Shown here in pieces: positions 27,199 to 35,930 of a stretch of DNA of 64,000 bases. The notes beneath the pieces were generated by a model. That model searched no databases. It had not been told where the DNA came from and saw only the letters and a program-made list of their open reading frames with translations. Source of the stretch: Bradyrhizobium ivorense. Lineage in GTDB: Bacteria; Pseudomonadota; Alphaproteobacteria; Rhizobiales; Xanthobacteraceae. Positions within the stretch are counted from its first letter, which is position 1. Each line of letters begins with the position of its first letter. The DNA lies in NCBI RefSeq assembly GCF_900696085.1, contig NZ_CAADFC020000023.1, forward strand, positions 149,390-213,389. Reading direction: 5' to 3'. The translations under genes and the position numbers were made by a program.

Positions 27199-28231
27199 TT
27201 GGGCCTGATGCGGACGAAAAACCCTCTCCGGCGCTCCGCATCCGGTTACGGCCGAAGAAATACACGGCGGTGGTTGCGATCAGCAGCGCGAAGCCGATCA
27301 GGATCGAGGTGAAGCCGATCGGCACCAGGATGAACGACGCGTTGCGCTCGGGGTTGACGTACCAGTGATGCAGCGAGGTGAGCAGGAAGGAGACGCCGGC
27401 AAAGCCGGCGCCGCCGCCGATCAACAGCAGCGCCCACATCCGCCTGAGCTGGCTGAGCCGCTCGCGCGCAATGTCGGTGCGCGGCGCGTGATGCTTGCCG
27501 ACGCGGCGCACCAGGCGGATGGCAAAGCCGATCGAGGAGAAGCCGATCACGACGCTGGCCGACCCGAGCAGCAGCCGCGTGGTCGAGCCAAGGTCGGGAA
27601 TCCGCTGCAGGCACAACAGCGGGAAGTCGAACGCGGCGTGCAGCGCAATCGGCGCGAACAGCACCAGCGACCAGCTCGAGATCTTGGCCCAGTCGCGGTT
27701 GTGCCGGTGCGCGCCGAGCGCGCCGCCCGAGCGCGCGATCGCAAGATAGGCGCCGGCAATGATGCCGAGCGCGCCGTGAAACGGCACCGTCAGCACGCTG
27801 CGCAGCGCCGCGAGCGCACGCCACATGTCCTTGTGCTGGACCAGATAGGCAAGGTTCTCATAGGCCGCGAAGCCCAGCCCGGCCGCCGCGCCATAGACCA
27901 CCGTGTCCATCGGATCGGCGGAGGCGCGGCGCCGCGCCGAGATCGCGACGATGACGAGGACCTTGACGATCTCCTCGGGCGCCGCGACGCCGAACGCCGC
28001 GCGCACCGCCTGGGTGAGCCAGGGATCGTCGGGAATGGCGAGCAGCGCGTTGAACGGCGCCCGCGCCAGGCCGAGCAGCGAGATGCTGGCGGCGCCGAGC
28101 ACGAAGGCCAGCCACACCTGGGTCGGCGGTCCGGGGCGCTCATCGGCTGCGATCACGAGCCACAGCACCAGCAACGCGGGCGCGATGGCGGCAGCCCCAA
28201 TCACAGTCGGAAGCGACTCGAGCAACAACAT
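27194..28231 (-). CDS. PrsW family intramembrane metalloprotease-like protein
   Basis: 345 residues, about eight to ten membrane helices. The PrsW/CPBP-type conserved residues are visible: the Glu-Glu pair in VAAPEEIVKVLVI, the GFAAYENLAYL motif, a His in VPFHGALGIIAG and a His-Asp in ALHAAFDFPLL. PrsW of Bacillus cleaves an anti-sigma factor; in alphaproteobacteria the substrate is unknown. Its stop overlaps the accessory block of repeat copy 4. Confidence 0.85.
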   Translation of the reverse strand: MLLLESLPTVIGAAAIAPALLVLWLVIAADERPGPPTQVWLAFVLGAASISLLGLARAPFNALLAIPDDPWLTQAVRAAFGVAAPEEIVKVLVIVAISARRRASADPMDTVVYGAAAGLGFAAYENLAYLVQHKDMWRALAALRSVLTVPFHGALGIIAGAYLAIARSGGALGAHRHNRDWAKISSWSLVLFAPIALHAAFDFPLLCLQRIPDLGSTTRLLLGSASVVIGFSSIGFAIRLVRRVGKHHAPRTDIARERLSQLRRMWALLLIGGGAGFAGVSFLLTSLHHWYVNPERNASFILVPIGFTSILIGFALLIATTAVYFFGRNRMRSAGEGFSSASGPS

Positions 28232-28450
28232 GAAGCCAATTTGTCCTTATGAGCGGCGAAAATGGCCGCAAATCCAGCCCTTTGCAAGGTGGCCCGTCGC
28301 CGCGGACACGCGGTTGGGAATTCACGTTTCGCTGTAACGGGGTGCAGGCCTTGTTGCGTGGCAGACGGGGGGCCGGGTATGGCGCGCCCGGCGGCAGCGC
28401 GCCGGCCAGCGGGGTCTCGGCGGTCGTTCCGTTCGGACGGCGGGTCTGAG

Positions 28451-29695
28451 TTAGCGCGCAGCCGCGCCCGCCAGCAGGCGCCGGCAGGTTTCGACGTAGA
28501 CGTCCGCGCCGGTGACGATGTCGACGTCGTCGGTGTTCTCGGTCCAGTGATGGCTGATGCCGCCGATCGACGGCACGAACAGCATCGCCGCCGGCATGAT
28601 GGTGGCGAGGATCTGGGCGTCGTGGCCGGCGCCGCTGGGCATGCGCACGGATTTGCCGTCCGCGCGCGCTGCGCTGGCGGCTTCGATCGCATCCTGGAAC
28701 GGCTGATGCATCATCGCCGGCGCACCGGTTCTGATCCGTTCGACTGCGGCGCTGCAGCCGCCGCGCGCGGTGAGCTCGGCGGCCATGCGCTGCAGATGCT
28801 CTTCCAGCCGCGCAATCACGGCAGGGTTGTCGTCGCGGATCTGGAACAGCATCTCGGCGCGGCCCGGGATGATGCTCGGCGCGCCCGGGTCCAGCGTGAT
28901 GCGGCCGGTGGTCCAGACCGTGCGCGGTCCGCACACGGCCGGGAAGCTGTCGTCGATCGCGACGCAGAACCGCGCCAGCGCCAGGCCAGCGTCCTTGCGG
29001 ATCGCCATCCGCGTGGTGCCGGCATGGTTCTGCGCGCCGGTGAATGTGATGCGGTACTGCCAGATCCCGACGATCGAGGTGACGACGCCGATCTTCAGCT
29101 GGCCGCTCTCCAGCGTGTCACCCTGCTCGATATGCGCCTCGAGATAGCCGATATGGCGTCCTGGCGCGGCGTGCAGGCGCGGCCGGCCGGCAAAGCCGGC
29201 ATCGTGCAGCGCCTGACGCATGGTACAATCGCTGCTGCGGTCGCGCGCCGCATCGATCTCGGCCTCGGTCACCGCGCCGACGTAGGAGCGGCTGCCGAGG
29301 AACTGGCCGAAATGGCCCTCCTCGTCGCACCAGGCCGCGACCTCGACGGCACCGTCGATCGAGGGATCGGTGTTGATGACGCGCGCGGCTTCGAGCGCGT
29401 AGATCACGCCGAGCGGGCCATCGAGCCAGCCCGCCTGGTTCTGGCTTTCGAGATGCGAGCCGGCGAGCAGTTTTGGTCCGGCCTTGGCGCTGCTGCCGAG
29501 CACATTGCCGATGCCGTCGATCGCCGCAGTGAGACCCGCCTCCGGCAGCCGCGCGGCGAGCCAGTCGAGCGAGCGCAGATGCGGCTCGGAAAACGTCGGC
29601 TTGTGCACGCCGGTCTTGAAGGCGCCGATGGCGCGCAGCGCGTTGAGATCGGCGAGCACGCGCTGGCCGTCGAAGCGCGGGTTGACGTCAGGCAT
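28451..29695 (-). CDS. M20 family Zn-dependent hydrolase (N-carbamoyl-L-amino acid hydrolase/allantoate amidohydrolase type)
   Basis: 414 residues. The metal-binding motifs AGSHLESQNQAGWLDG (His and Asp), AWCDEEGHFGQFLGSRSYVG (Glu pair) and the dimerisation-domain His region FTGAQNHAGTTRM are all present. These enzymes hydrolyse carbamoyl or ureido amides in nucleobase or hydantoin catabolism. HLES replaces the commoner HLDT at the first metal ligand, so the substrate class is uncertain. It starts at ATG 29695, divergent from the lipoprotein gene. Confidence 0.86.
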   Translation of the reverse strand: MPDVNPRFDGQRVLADLNALRAIGAFKTGVHKPTFSEPHLRSLDWLAARLPEAGLTAAIDGIGNVLGSSAKAGPKLLAGSHLESQNQAGWLDGPLGVIYALEAARVINTDPSIDGAVEVAAWCDEEGHFGQFLGSRSYVGAVTEAEIDAARDRSSDCTMRQALHDAGFAGRPRLHAAPGRHIGYLEAHIEQGDTLESGQLKIGVVTSIVGIWQYRITFTGAQNHAGTTRMAIRKDAGLALARFCVAIDDSFPAVCGPRTVWTTGRITLDPGAPSIIPGRAEMLFQIRDDNPAVIARLEEHLQRMAAELTARGGCSAAVERIRTGAPAMMHQPFQDAIEAASAARADGKSVRMPSGAGHDAQILATIMPAAMLFVPSIGGISHHWTENTDDVDIVTGADVYVETCRRLLAGAAAR

Positions 29696-29825
29696 GGCTA
29701 AACTCCCGTTTCACTTTTACGCCGCAATACCGTCGTCCTTGCATGCGATGGCTGGCCGACAGGGCAAACGATTTCTTAGCGGTTCTGCTCTTAGGTCGCA
29801 GCACGAATAGCGTGAGAGTTTGATC

Positions 29826-30167
29826 ATGTCTGCATTCCGGAACTGGGGCGGCAAGGCCGCGGTGCTGTTGTTGCCGTTCGCACTCGGCGCCTGCGCGCAA
29901 TATGCGCAATACGGCATGACGACGTCGACACAGCCGGGGCAGGGGCCGATCGCCTGGGACGGTGCCGGACAGGATCCGAACCTCCCACCGCCGCGGCGGC
30001 AGGCGCGCAATGCATCGCCGGCCGTGGCGCAGTCGGCGGATGCCGACGATCAACTGGCGCGGAAACTCGTGATCTGCAGCACCTGCATCAAACCGGCGCC
30101 GGCGCCGGCGCAGGTGGCGGTGCAGCCGGACAACCGCCAGGACGTGGCCAGCGCCGCCAATCGCTAG
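29826..30167 (+). CDS. Small putative lipoprotein
   Basis: 113 residues from the ATG at 29826. The signal peptide ends in the lipobox LGAC (Cys23), so it should be lipidated and membrane anchored. The mature part is Pro/Ala/Gln-rich with one CSTC pair. Function unknown. Confidence 0.72.
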   Translation: MSAFRNWGGKAAVLLLPFALGACAQYAQYGMTTSTQPGQGPIAWDGAGQDPNLPPPRRQARNASPAVAQSADADDQLARKLVICSTCIKPAPAPAQVAVQPDNRQDVASAANR

Positions 30168-30252
30168 CCGGGTCGCGCGGCACGCGCGCTGAACGTTGGC
30201 CGCAAATCTCGGAACAGATCCGCGGGCCATAGTTAGGCCACGATATCGTCTG

Positions 30253-30414
30253 ATGCGCAGGCCCATGCTGTTCGGAAGACCTGTCGTTCCCATCATCGTC
30301 ATCGCGCTTGTTGCCGCCATCCTGATTCACCTCGGCGGCACACGGGCGCATGCGCATATGCCGCCGCATTGTGGATTCTGGACCACAATCCAGGCCGGAC
30401 TTTCCTGCCGGTGA
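30253..30414 (+). CDS. Small membrane or secreted protein
   Basis: 53 residues from the ATG at 30253. One strongly hydrophobic segment (VVPIIVIALVAAILIHL) precedes a short tail HAHMPPHCGFWTTIQAGLSC with two cysteines. A longer start at 30196 is possible. Nothing else is recognisable, and support is limited to the coding-like hydrophobic segment. Confidence 0.45.
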   Translation: MRRPMLFGRPVVPIIVIALVAAILIHLGGTRAHAHMPPHCGFWTTIQAGLSCR

Positions 30415-30576
30415 CCGGGTCGCTCGCGCTTTGATCTATTTGGGTCATGACCGGAGCTGGTCCGGCGTGCTCTCAACTGGCGCAGGATTGCAGTTCATTT
30501 TTTGAAGTGACGGCGGCGCGTGGAAACACGCAGCCGGCGTCGCGGTCGGCTTTTCTCACTCCAGGTGATTTTGATC

Positions 30577-30702
30577 GTGCGCATTGGCTTCATCGTATTC
30601 GTCGTCTTGGCGGCCATCGCGGGCCTGCTGTCGCTTCCGGACCTGGACGAGCGCGCGGTGCTCGACCGCGGCGTCCCGGTCAGCCAGCTGGAACAACGCT
30701 GA
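30577..30702 (+). CDS. Possible very small single-pass membrane protein
   Basis: A 41-residue frame starting at GTG 30577 (RIGFIVFVVLAAIAGLLSLP followed by a charged tail). A TTG or GTG further upstream (30520) would lengthen it to 60 residues. Weak ribosome site; listed because the helix and charged tail look protein-like. Confidence 0.35.
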   Translation: MRIGFIVFVVLAAIAGLLSLPDLDERAVLDRGVPVSQLEQR

Positions 30703-30789
30703 CGGCGCGCGGCGACGAGGCTCGGCAGGCGACCGCTTGAAGAAGCCAGCGCAATCCCTTGAGCTTGCTTGATTTTGGATTGGCCTTGA

Positions 30790-30864
30790 TGGCGCTCCCT
30801 AGCGGAATCGAACCGCTCTCTCCACCGTGAAAGGGTGGCGTCCTAACCGATAGACGAAGGGAGC
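30790..30864 (-). tRNA. tRNA-Glu (anticodon TTC)
   Basis: A 75-nt tRNA on the minus strand. The acceptor GCTCCCT/AGGGAGC, anticodon arm CCACC-CTTTCAC-GGTGG and T-arm GCGGTTCGATTCCGC are intact. CCA is encoded. Confidence 0.95.
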
Positions 30865-31071
30865 AAAACTCCCGGCAAATCAATACGTTAGACGTGAGAT
30901 GCGCCGGACTGGCCGCAGCCGTCAACGGCCGCGACGGGCGAACGTATAGTGGCGATTGGCCGGGTGAGCAAGCGTTCCGAGCGGCTTTCCCGCGCCCCGG
31001 TGGATCGCTGCAATCCACGGCGATTTCGCAACCCTTTGGTAAGTCACCGGCGATACGGCTTGGCCTCGGGA

Positions 31072-31338
31072 ATGATGGCAATGGCTCTCGGGACCAAGAA
31101 ACGCGAAACGCGCAAATCGCTGCGCCAACCCGGCTGGATCACGCTCGACGGCGGATTCGCCGCGCGGCCCTGCGTGGTCGAGGACCTGTCGTCGACCGGC
31201 GCCAGGATCACGATCGAGGACCGCAACACGCTGCCCGCAAAACTGCGGCTGGCGTTCTCGCGCGATGCCCGTACCGGGCGAGCCTGCGAGGTGGTTTGGC
31301 GCGAAGGCAGGACATTCGGCGTCAAATTCGTGCGCTAG
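31072..31338 (+). CDS. PilZ domain protein
   Basis: 88 residues forming a stand-alone PilZ domain. The c-di-GMP signature is degenerate: the RxxxR stretch reads RETRKSLRQPGWI and the downstream D/NxSxxG is present as VEDLSSTGARI. It may bind c-di-GMP or be one of the non-binding adaptor types. ATGs at 31072, 31075 and 31081 are all possible starts. Confidence 0.82.
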   Translation: MMAMALGTKKRETRKSLRQPGWITLDGGFAARPCVVEDLSSTGARITIEDRNTLPAKLRLAFSRDARTGRACEVVWREGRTFGVKFVR

Positions 31339-31369
31339 CCTCGACCATCCGCGCGCGATAAAAGGCCGG

Positions 31370-31615
31370 ATGCGAACAACACTCTTCGCCATCCTCGCCG
31401 TGCTGCTGCCGGTCGCCGCGTTCGCGCAGCAGGGCAGAAGCCGCGATTTTCAGACGCCGCCCGATGCAGGCAAGGCGCTGCCGTCGAAGCCCGCGGCGCG
31501 GGCCAATCCTTGCGCGTCGTTCGGGCCCGGCTTCGTCCGGGTCGAGGGCACCGACACCTGCGTCAAGCTCGGCGGCGCGGTCAGCGTCGGCGGCGGCTAC
31601 TCGAGCGGGCGCTGA
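31370..31615 (+). CDS. Small exported protein with the N-terminal signature of rhizobial porins
   Basis: 81 residues: a signal peptide (MRTTLFAILAVLLPVAAFA), a basic linker, then CASFGPGFVRVEGTDTCVKLGG. The pattern C-xx-G-GF-x-x-x-GTDTC-x-K-x-GG is the start of the mature barrel in alphaproteobacterial Omp2/RopA-type porins. The protein stops after VSVGGGYSSGR, so the barrel is absent. It is a clean small frame rather than a broken long one. It could be a remnant porin N-terminus kept as a small periplasmic protein. Confidence 0.75.
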   Translation: MRTTLFAILAVLLPVAAFAQQGRSRDFQTPPDAGKALPSKPAARANPCASFGPGFVRVEGTDTCVKLGGAVSVGGGYSSGR

Positions 31616-31632
31616 GCGCGGCCTTTTCGTTT

Positions 31633-31709
31633 GAGCATGCTCTCCGCGCAAACGCGTTCCGCGTTTGTCGCGAGGGAGAACCGCTTCACACTTTTCCGGA
31701 TCATGCTCT
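31633..31709. repeat. Dispersed palindromic intergenic repeat, copy 5
   Basis: A longer variant in inverse orientation: GAGCATGCTCTCCGCGCAAACGCG at the left and CACTTTTCCGGATCATGCTCTA at the right, with the insert CGCGTTCCGCGTTTGTCGCGAGGGA. The same insert appears, reverse complemented, in copy 6. Confidence 0.8.
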
Positions 31710-32352
31710 ACGACATCGGCGGCGCGACGAAGCGGACGAATCCCGGCCGCGCTGCGAGCTCGCCGAACCAGCGGTCCAGATTGGGCAGCTTTGGCTTGCT
31801 GACGCCCTCGACGCCGAGCCAGCGCCGCGCAAACGCGCCGAGCACGATGTCGGCGATGGTGAACTGATCGCCCTCGATGAAGCGGCGGGTCGCGAGCCTG
31901 TCCTCGACCACGCGCCACACCACGCCCTCGGCGTCGACATCCTTCTGGATCTGGACCATGTCGCGCTTCTCCGGCGGCGTGCGCACCAGCGCCCAGAACA
32001 CCGGGCGATCGACCGGCTGCAACGTCGACAGCGACCAGTCGAGCCAGCGGTCGACCGCGGCGCGCGCCTGCGGCGCCTGCGGATAGATCGGCGATCCCTG
32101 ACCATAGGCCATGCAGAGATAGCGCATCACCGAATTGGATTCCCACAGCACGTAGTCGCCGTCGACCAGCGTCGGCACCCGGCCGTTCGGATTCATCGCC
32201 AGATAGTCCGCCTGGTCGTTCTTGCCGAACTGCATACCGGCGTCGATGCGTTGATAGGGCAGCTCGAGCTCGGCAAGGCACCAGAGCACTTTCTGCACAT
32301 TGACCGAGTTGGCCCGGCCCCAGATCGTCAATTGCGGCTTGCTGTCAGGCAC
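31708..32352 (-). CDS. Glutathione S-transferase family protein
   Basis: 214 residues. The N-terminal thioredoxin-like domain has WGRANSVNVQKVLWCLAEL and the cis-Pro/ESNS glutathione-binding motifs (GRVPTLVDGDYVLWESNSVMRYL). A helical C-terminal domain follows (RFIEGDQFTIADIVLGAF). The Ser in RANSVNVQK is the likely catalytic residue. It probably conjugates or isomerises electrophiles; substrate unknown. Confidence 0.9.
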   Translation of the reverse strand: MPDSKPQLTIWGRANSVNVQKVLWCLAELELPYQRIDAGMQFGKNDQADYLAMNPNGRVPTLVDGDYVLWESNSVMRYLCMAYGQGSPIYPQAPQARAAVDRWLDWSLSTLQPVDRPVFWALVRTPPEKRDMVQIQKDVDAEGVVWRVVEDRLATRRFIEGDQFTIADIVLGAFARRWLGVEGVSKPKLPNLDRWFGELAARPGFVRFVAPPMS

Positions 32353-32512
32353 GCGTTTCTCCCGCTGTTGCTGTTTGCGGCGTTCTTAGCGGAGTCTTCC
32401 GCGGAAAGCCCGCAGTGAATTGCTCGCAGGACAAAAAACAGGCCCCGCCGCGGGATGGCAGGGCCTCTCGTTTCCCGGGGCGGTCATGCGTGCGTCGTAC
32501 GCGCCGCCGAAT

Positions 32513-32593
32513 TCAGTGGCCGAACACCAACCAAAGCAAAATGATCACCGGGATCGGCACGCCCACCAGCCAAAGCAAAATTCCTCTTGCCAT
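32513..32593 (-). CDS. 26-residue hydrophobic small protein
   Basis: The frame starts MARGILLWLVGVPIPVIILL and ends WLVFGH. It is almost entirely a transmembrane helix with a central Pro-containing kink. A very strong ribosome site, GGAGGAGG, lies eight or so bases before the ATG at 32593, which makes translation likely. It resembles the tiny membrane proteins widespread in Bradyrhizobium and is too short for ordinary gene callers. Confidence 0.75.
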   Translation of the reverse strand: MARGILLWLVGVPIPVIILLWLVFGH

Positions 32594-32732
32594 GCGTCGT
32601 CCTCCTCCGCTTTGGGAAGACAACGATGCTGATAGCACCATGTTCCTAATGCGGATCCGGACCGGCTAGCCTCGCGGACCAGCGCGCTGCCGCGCGGAGT
32701 GGCGGAGGATTTCGCCGGGGCCTGTCGGGGAC

Positions 32733-33185
32733 CTACCAGTGGCCGGTGTTCGGCATCGAGGTCCACGGCTCCGCCGGCGGCTTCGGGTCGCCCTTCTGCA
32801 ACAGCTCGATCGAGTGCAGGTCGGGCGAGCGCACGAACGCCATGTTGCCGTCGCGCGGCGGACGGTTGATGGTGAGGCCCATCTTCATCAGCCGGTCGCA
32901 GGTCGCGTAGATGTCGTCGACCTCGTAGGCGAGGTGGCCGAAGTAGCGGTCCTCGCCGTACTTCTCCTCGTCCCAATTGTAGGTCAGTTCGACCAGCGGC
33001 GCGCCGCGGGTCTGCGGCTGCGACTTCAACAGATCGAGGTCCTCGGCCGCGCACAGGAACACCAGCGTGAAGCGTCCCTTGTCATTGTCGATGCGGCGCA
33101 CTTCCTTCAGCCCCAGCGCGTCCTGGTAGAATTTCAGCGCCGTATCGAGATTGCGGACGCGCAGCATGGTGTGGAGATAGCGCAT
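32733..33185 (-). CDS. VOC family protein, lactoylglutathione lyase-like (glyoxalase I)
   Basis: 150 residues starting MRYLHTMLRVRNLDTALKFYQ, with the glyoxalase I metal ligands in place: the N-terminal His (LHTMLRV), Glu in VELTYNW, His in FGHLAYEVDDI and Glu in HSIELLQ. It should detoxify methylglyoxal as the glutathione hemithioacetal. The gloA assignment is probable by motif pattern. Confidence 0.9.
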   Translation of the reverse strand: MRYLHTMLRVRNLDTALKFYQDALGLKEVRRIDNDKGRFTLVFLCAAEDLDLLKSQPQTRGAPLVELTYNWDEEKYGEDRYFGHLAYEVDDIYATCDRLMKMGLTINRPPRDGNMAFVRSPDLHSIELLQKGDPKPPAEPWTSMPNTGHW

Positions 33186-33457
33186 TTTTCTTATCCTCCT
33201 GAGAACGTTCAGAGATGCTCGTTTGGGCGAGGGAGCGGGGCGGAAATTAGCAGCAAATTGTGGGGAGGGGCAGCCTTTGCGTGCCGGTTGCGGGCGAATG
33301 AAAGCCCCTTTGTGCGCCTTGCGCTCTCAACCTTTCGCGAGCTTTCGGCGCGCGGAGCCGATAGCGAAATTGCCAGGCTCGCGCCTGCAGCGTTCTACAG
33401 AAAATCTCCTGAATGACTGCGCACGCTGGCAAGCGCGAACAGGCCTATGCTGCCGGC

Positions 33458-33835
33458 ATGAAGCGATTTCTGGCTTTTGCCCTGATCGGGCCATTCATCA
33501 CCATCGCGCTGCTCACGGCCTACATTGTCGTGCGCTCGGGAACGACGAACCCGGCGCTGGTGGCTGCCGGGTTCGTGGCGAGCGCGTATCTGGCAAAAAA
33601 ACTGTTCGTCTTCCTGACATCGCTGGCGGCCTGGCTCGGCGATGTGGTTCTGGTTCATTGGCGCGTTGAGCTGCTGAAACGAATCCTCGTCATCGGGGGA
33701 GGGGTGACGGTGCTGACCGCGGGTCTCGAGACATTCAGCACCGCCGTGCTCGTCATTGGACTGATTTGCGGTTCGATCGCGGCGCTTTGCGTATGGCTGT
33801 CGGACCATGAAGAACGAGGAAAGCAGGAGTCTTAA
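33458..33835 (+). CDS. Four-helix membrane protein of unknown function
   Basis: 125 residues from MKRFLAFALIGPFITIALL; an ATG at 33413 would add 15 residues. Four hydrophobic segments and a charged C-terminus (SDHEERGKQES). It resembles small uncharacterised polytopic proteins of Bradyrhizobiaceae. No catalytic motif is visible. Confidence 0.7.
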   Translation: MKRFLAFALIGPFITIALLTAYIVVRSGTTNPALVAAGFVASAYLAKKLFVFLTSLAAWLGDVVLVHWRVELLKRILVIGGGVTVLTAGLETFSTAVLVIGLICGSIAALCVWLSDHEERGKQES

Positions 33836-34006
33836 AGCATCTCGCGCGCTCCATCTGCGTTCGTGAAAACAGAATGAAGCTTACCGGAAGTTCATCTGAC
33901 GAGAGGTGCGTACTGCGACAATAAGGTGCCTAAGGTTGCAGCGGTTTAATGATGGGCGAGCGACGACCTGGAGTAATTTCCGCTCCAACAATCGGAGCTT
34001 ATTTCC

Positions 34007-34153
34007 ATGTCGAACCGCGTCGAAGACGTGCAGATGTTGAGGTTGGCGAAAGCGTTCTACAAGATCAAAAGCTCGGACGTTCGCCGAGCTGTCGTGCAGT
34101 ACGTCGAAGAACAGCTCGAAAAGGAAGAACGGGAAGAGAAGAAGCGGGCGTGA
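34007..34153 (+). CDS. 48-residue protein, helical and charged
   Basis: The frame runs from ATG 34007 (MSNRVEDVQMLRLAKAFYKI) to TGA 34153, with a CGGAGC ribosome site. The sequence KSSDVRRAVVQYVEEQLEKEE resembles the C-terminal end of the small Xre-like regulators found across Rhizobiales, but no helix-turn-helix is complete. A strong terminator follows at 34281. Confidence 0.72.
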   Translation: MSNRVEDVQMLRLAKAFYKIKSSDVRRAVVQYVEEQLEKEEREEKKRA

Positions 34154-34280
34154 TGGTTTTGCGAACGAAGCTTGCCTCTCCGTTAGAGGTCAACTTTTCG
34201 CGAGATTTCAGAAATGGCGCTGATCACCGCCAGGGCAAGGCCGAAGGCGATCCGCTCCGAACGATGCCTCTCCCAAAAAT

Positions 34281-34313
34281 GGAAAGCCCCGCAGGCTGGA
34301 TGCGGGGCTTTCC
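34281..34313. terminator. Strong bidirectional-type hairpin
   Basis: A perfect 13-bp stem, GGAAAGCCCCGCA/TGCGGGGCTTTCC, with loop GGCTGGA. The left flank AAAAAT gives a T-tract on the minus strand. A second perfect inverted repeat, CAGTTGACGG/CCGTCAACTG, follows at 34314-34355. Confidence 0.75.
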
Positions 34314-34390
34314 CAGTTGACGGTCTGGGATTTTCAGGGCGTGAGCCGTCAACTGCTACAGACAAACTTAAGGTTGAATTCGCAAAAAGC

Positions 34391-34498
34391 AACAGCGCCG
34401 AGGCGACGGAACATGTTCGTGCCCGCGGCGCTGCCTAGATACTGGGCCCTGAAAAACCCCAGCGCCCGTGCGTCGTCGCAGTCGCCAAAAGTTCAAAG
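34391..34498. repeat. Diverged 108-bp intergenic repeat, copy A
   Basis: Same length and order of conserved blocks as 45689-45796: AACAGCGCCG, GGAAnATGnTCGT, ACTGGGCCCTGAAA, CCCCAGnG and a CCAAAAGnTTCAAA-like end. Read on the minus strand the two copies give related peptides (THGRWGFSGP versus THGHWGFQGP), but copy A has an in-frame stop. Confidence 0.55.
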
Positions 34499-34525
34499 CA
34501 AACCCCGCGAGCGGGAATCGCGGGG
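34495..34525 (-). terminator. Terminator downstream of the 82-residue protein gene
   Basis: On the minus strand, CCCCGCGA/TCGCGGGG with a seven-base loop, followed by TTTGCTTT, 57 bases after the stop at 34582. Confidence 0.7.
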
Positions 34526-34581
34526 ACTTCCGAAGCCGACAGGGCGGTGAGCTGCCGGCACTACTGAACGCTGTTTTGGGT

Positions 34582-34830
34582 TCAATGCGGCTTCGGCCGA
34601 TTCGTTCCCCCTGCCGCAGCAGGGTTGAGGCGGTCGGGCTTCCAATCCGGTTGCGGCTCGTATTCGCCAACCCGCTCCACGTGATAGTCGGCAGCAAGAA
34701 TACGCCCTCCGGCTTCGTCCGCGGCGGGAACATTGGCCACGAGGCCGTCGATCAAAGCGGCTTCCCAGACTTCCTTTTCAGTCGGGAAGGACCGTCCAAG
34801 CTGCGTCTTGCCGCGGAACAGTGCGTACAT
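34582..34830 (-). CDS. 82-residue protein of unknown function
   Basis: Starts MYALFRGKTQLGRSFPTEKEVW. An optimal AAAGGAGG ribosome site stands directly before the ATG at 34830. The composition is that of a soluble small protein (VGEYEPQPDWKPD near the end). An imperfect CCCCGCCAGC-type hairpin precedes the ribosome site at 34853-34884. No family recognised. Confidence 0.75.
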   Translation of the reverse strand: MYALFRGKTQLGRSFPTEKEVWEAALIDGLVANVPAADEAGGRILAADYHVERVGEYEPQPDWKPDRLNPAAAGGTNRPKPH

Positions 34831-35040
34831 CGCGCCTCCTTTATATCAAAACCCCGCCAGCTACCGAGGTAGGCTGACGGGGCTTGTTGAGCTGATATTT
34901 CCGGTGGATTTCTCCCTCGTTGTATCGCTCGCAACATCAACGGTCGGATCGAGCATCCGTTCCAAATTTTTTGCGGGCTGCGCAACGCGCTGCGCCAAGG
35001 CCGAGGAGAGCCGCGACGCCCGCCCGTGCAGAGCGGGCCG

Positions 35041-35271
35041 CTACTTCCTGGGATTGTCCTTCCTGGCGGCGTTGCCCTTTGTCGTGTCCTTCGCGTCGGG
35101 CTTGTTGGCGCGGTTCACGTTCATGCCGGTGGTATCCATCGAGCCTTTCGGCGTGGCCCCATTGATATTTTCCGGCCGCTCCATCCCGGTCTGGGGAGCG
35201 GGGCCCGTATCCTGCGCGAAGGCCGGGCCGCACATCAGGGCGAGGGCGGCAACGACGACGAGCTTGTTCAT
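35041..35271 (-). CDS. Small exported protein
   Basis: 76 residues from the ATG at 35271 with AAGGAG eight to nine bases upstream. Signal peptide MNKLVVVAALALMCGPAFA, then a hydrophilic Asn/Lys/Pro-rich mature part (NVNRANKPDAKDTTKGNAAR). Likely periplasmic; function unknown. An open frame further upstream to 35358 was rejected. Confidence 0.75.
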   Translation of the reverse strand: MNKLVVVAALALMCGPAFAQDTGPAPQTGMERPENINGATPKGSMDTTGMNVNRANKPDAKDTTKGNAARKDNPRK

Positions 35272-35396
35272 GAGCATCTCCTTGCCCATGACTACCTGTG
35301 CGCGGAGGAGTGGTTCCAGTCGCCGGCGAGGTTTCCCGCGCGCGCGAGACCTTGGCACACGACGGGTGCCCTTCGCGGCCTGACGATGGCCGGCGT

Positions 35397-35570
35397 TCAG
35401 ACCTTGATGTTGAGGATGGTCTCGACGGCGTCGCGGTCGGCCTTGTTCTTGGCGGCGAAGACGTCGAGCACGTCCTCGTTGACAATGCGCGGCTCAGCCT
35501 TCGCGGTCTGGTCGACGACGAGCTGCACGCGGGCGTGCGTCACTTCGACAGGTACGGGGTAGATGAGCAT
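35397..35570 (-). CDS. 57-residue small soluble protein
   Basis: The frame begins MLIYPVPVEVTHARVQLVVD and ends VETILNIKV, with AGGAGGGAG as ribosome site six bases before the ATG at 35570. It is a compact beta/alpha-like sequence with a conserved look and no recognisable domain. Two bases downstream of a coding-type stop there is no terminator; it may be co-transcribed with the exported protein gene at 35041. Confidence 0.72.
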   Translation of the reverse strand: MLIYPVPVEVTHARVQLVVDQTAKAEPRIVNEDVLDVFAAKNKADRDAVETILNIKV

Positions 35571-35930
35571 GGCTCTCCCTCCTGGGGGAACCTTGTCAGC
35601 GGCTTCTTAACGCTTTGTAAATGCGAGGGTGCGGCGTTTTCGGCCGAATCAGCCCGGGCCCCGGTCAAGCGGCCCACCGGATCGGCCGATAAATACCAAT
35701 TGTGCACCTCTGTGGATTTGTGCGCAGCAAGATCATTAAAATACTAGGCAAAAGCGCTCTGATGGGGCTGTGGATTTGCTGCGGACAAGCTCTGGATATG
35801 CTGCGGATCGGACGCTGGCGGTCCGCAGAGGCGGCCGCTCACGAAACGGTCCGGCCGATAACCCTATTCGGTTAGGTTAAGCGCTATATCGCGTTGTCAC
35901 GACCCGTGATTGGGCGTGGAATGGCTGCGG
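35571..35930. other. 360-base gene-poor stretch
   Basis: Nothing convincing is encoded. The right half is comparatively AT-rich and holds three spaced TGTGGAT/TCTGGAT-type words (around 35711, 35769 and 35791) that could be chance. It separates divergently oriented small genes and should contain two promoters. Confidence 0.4.
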
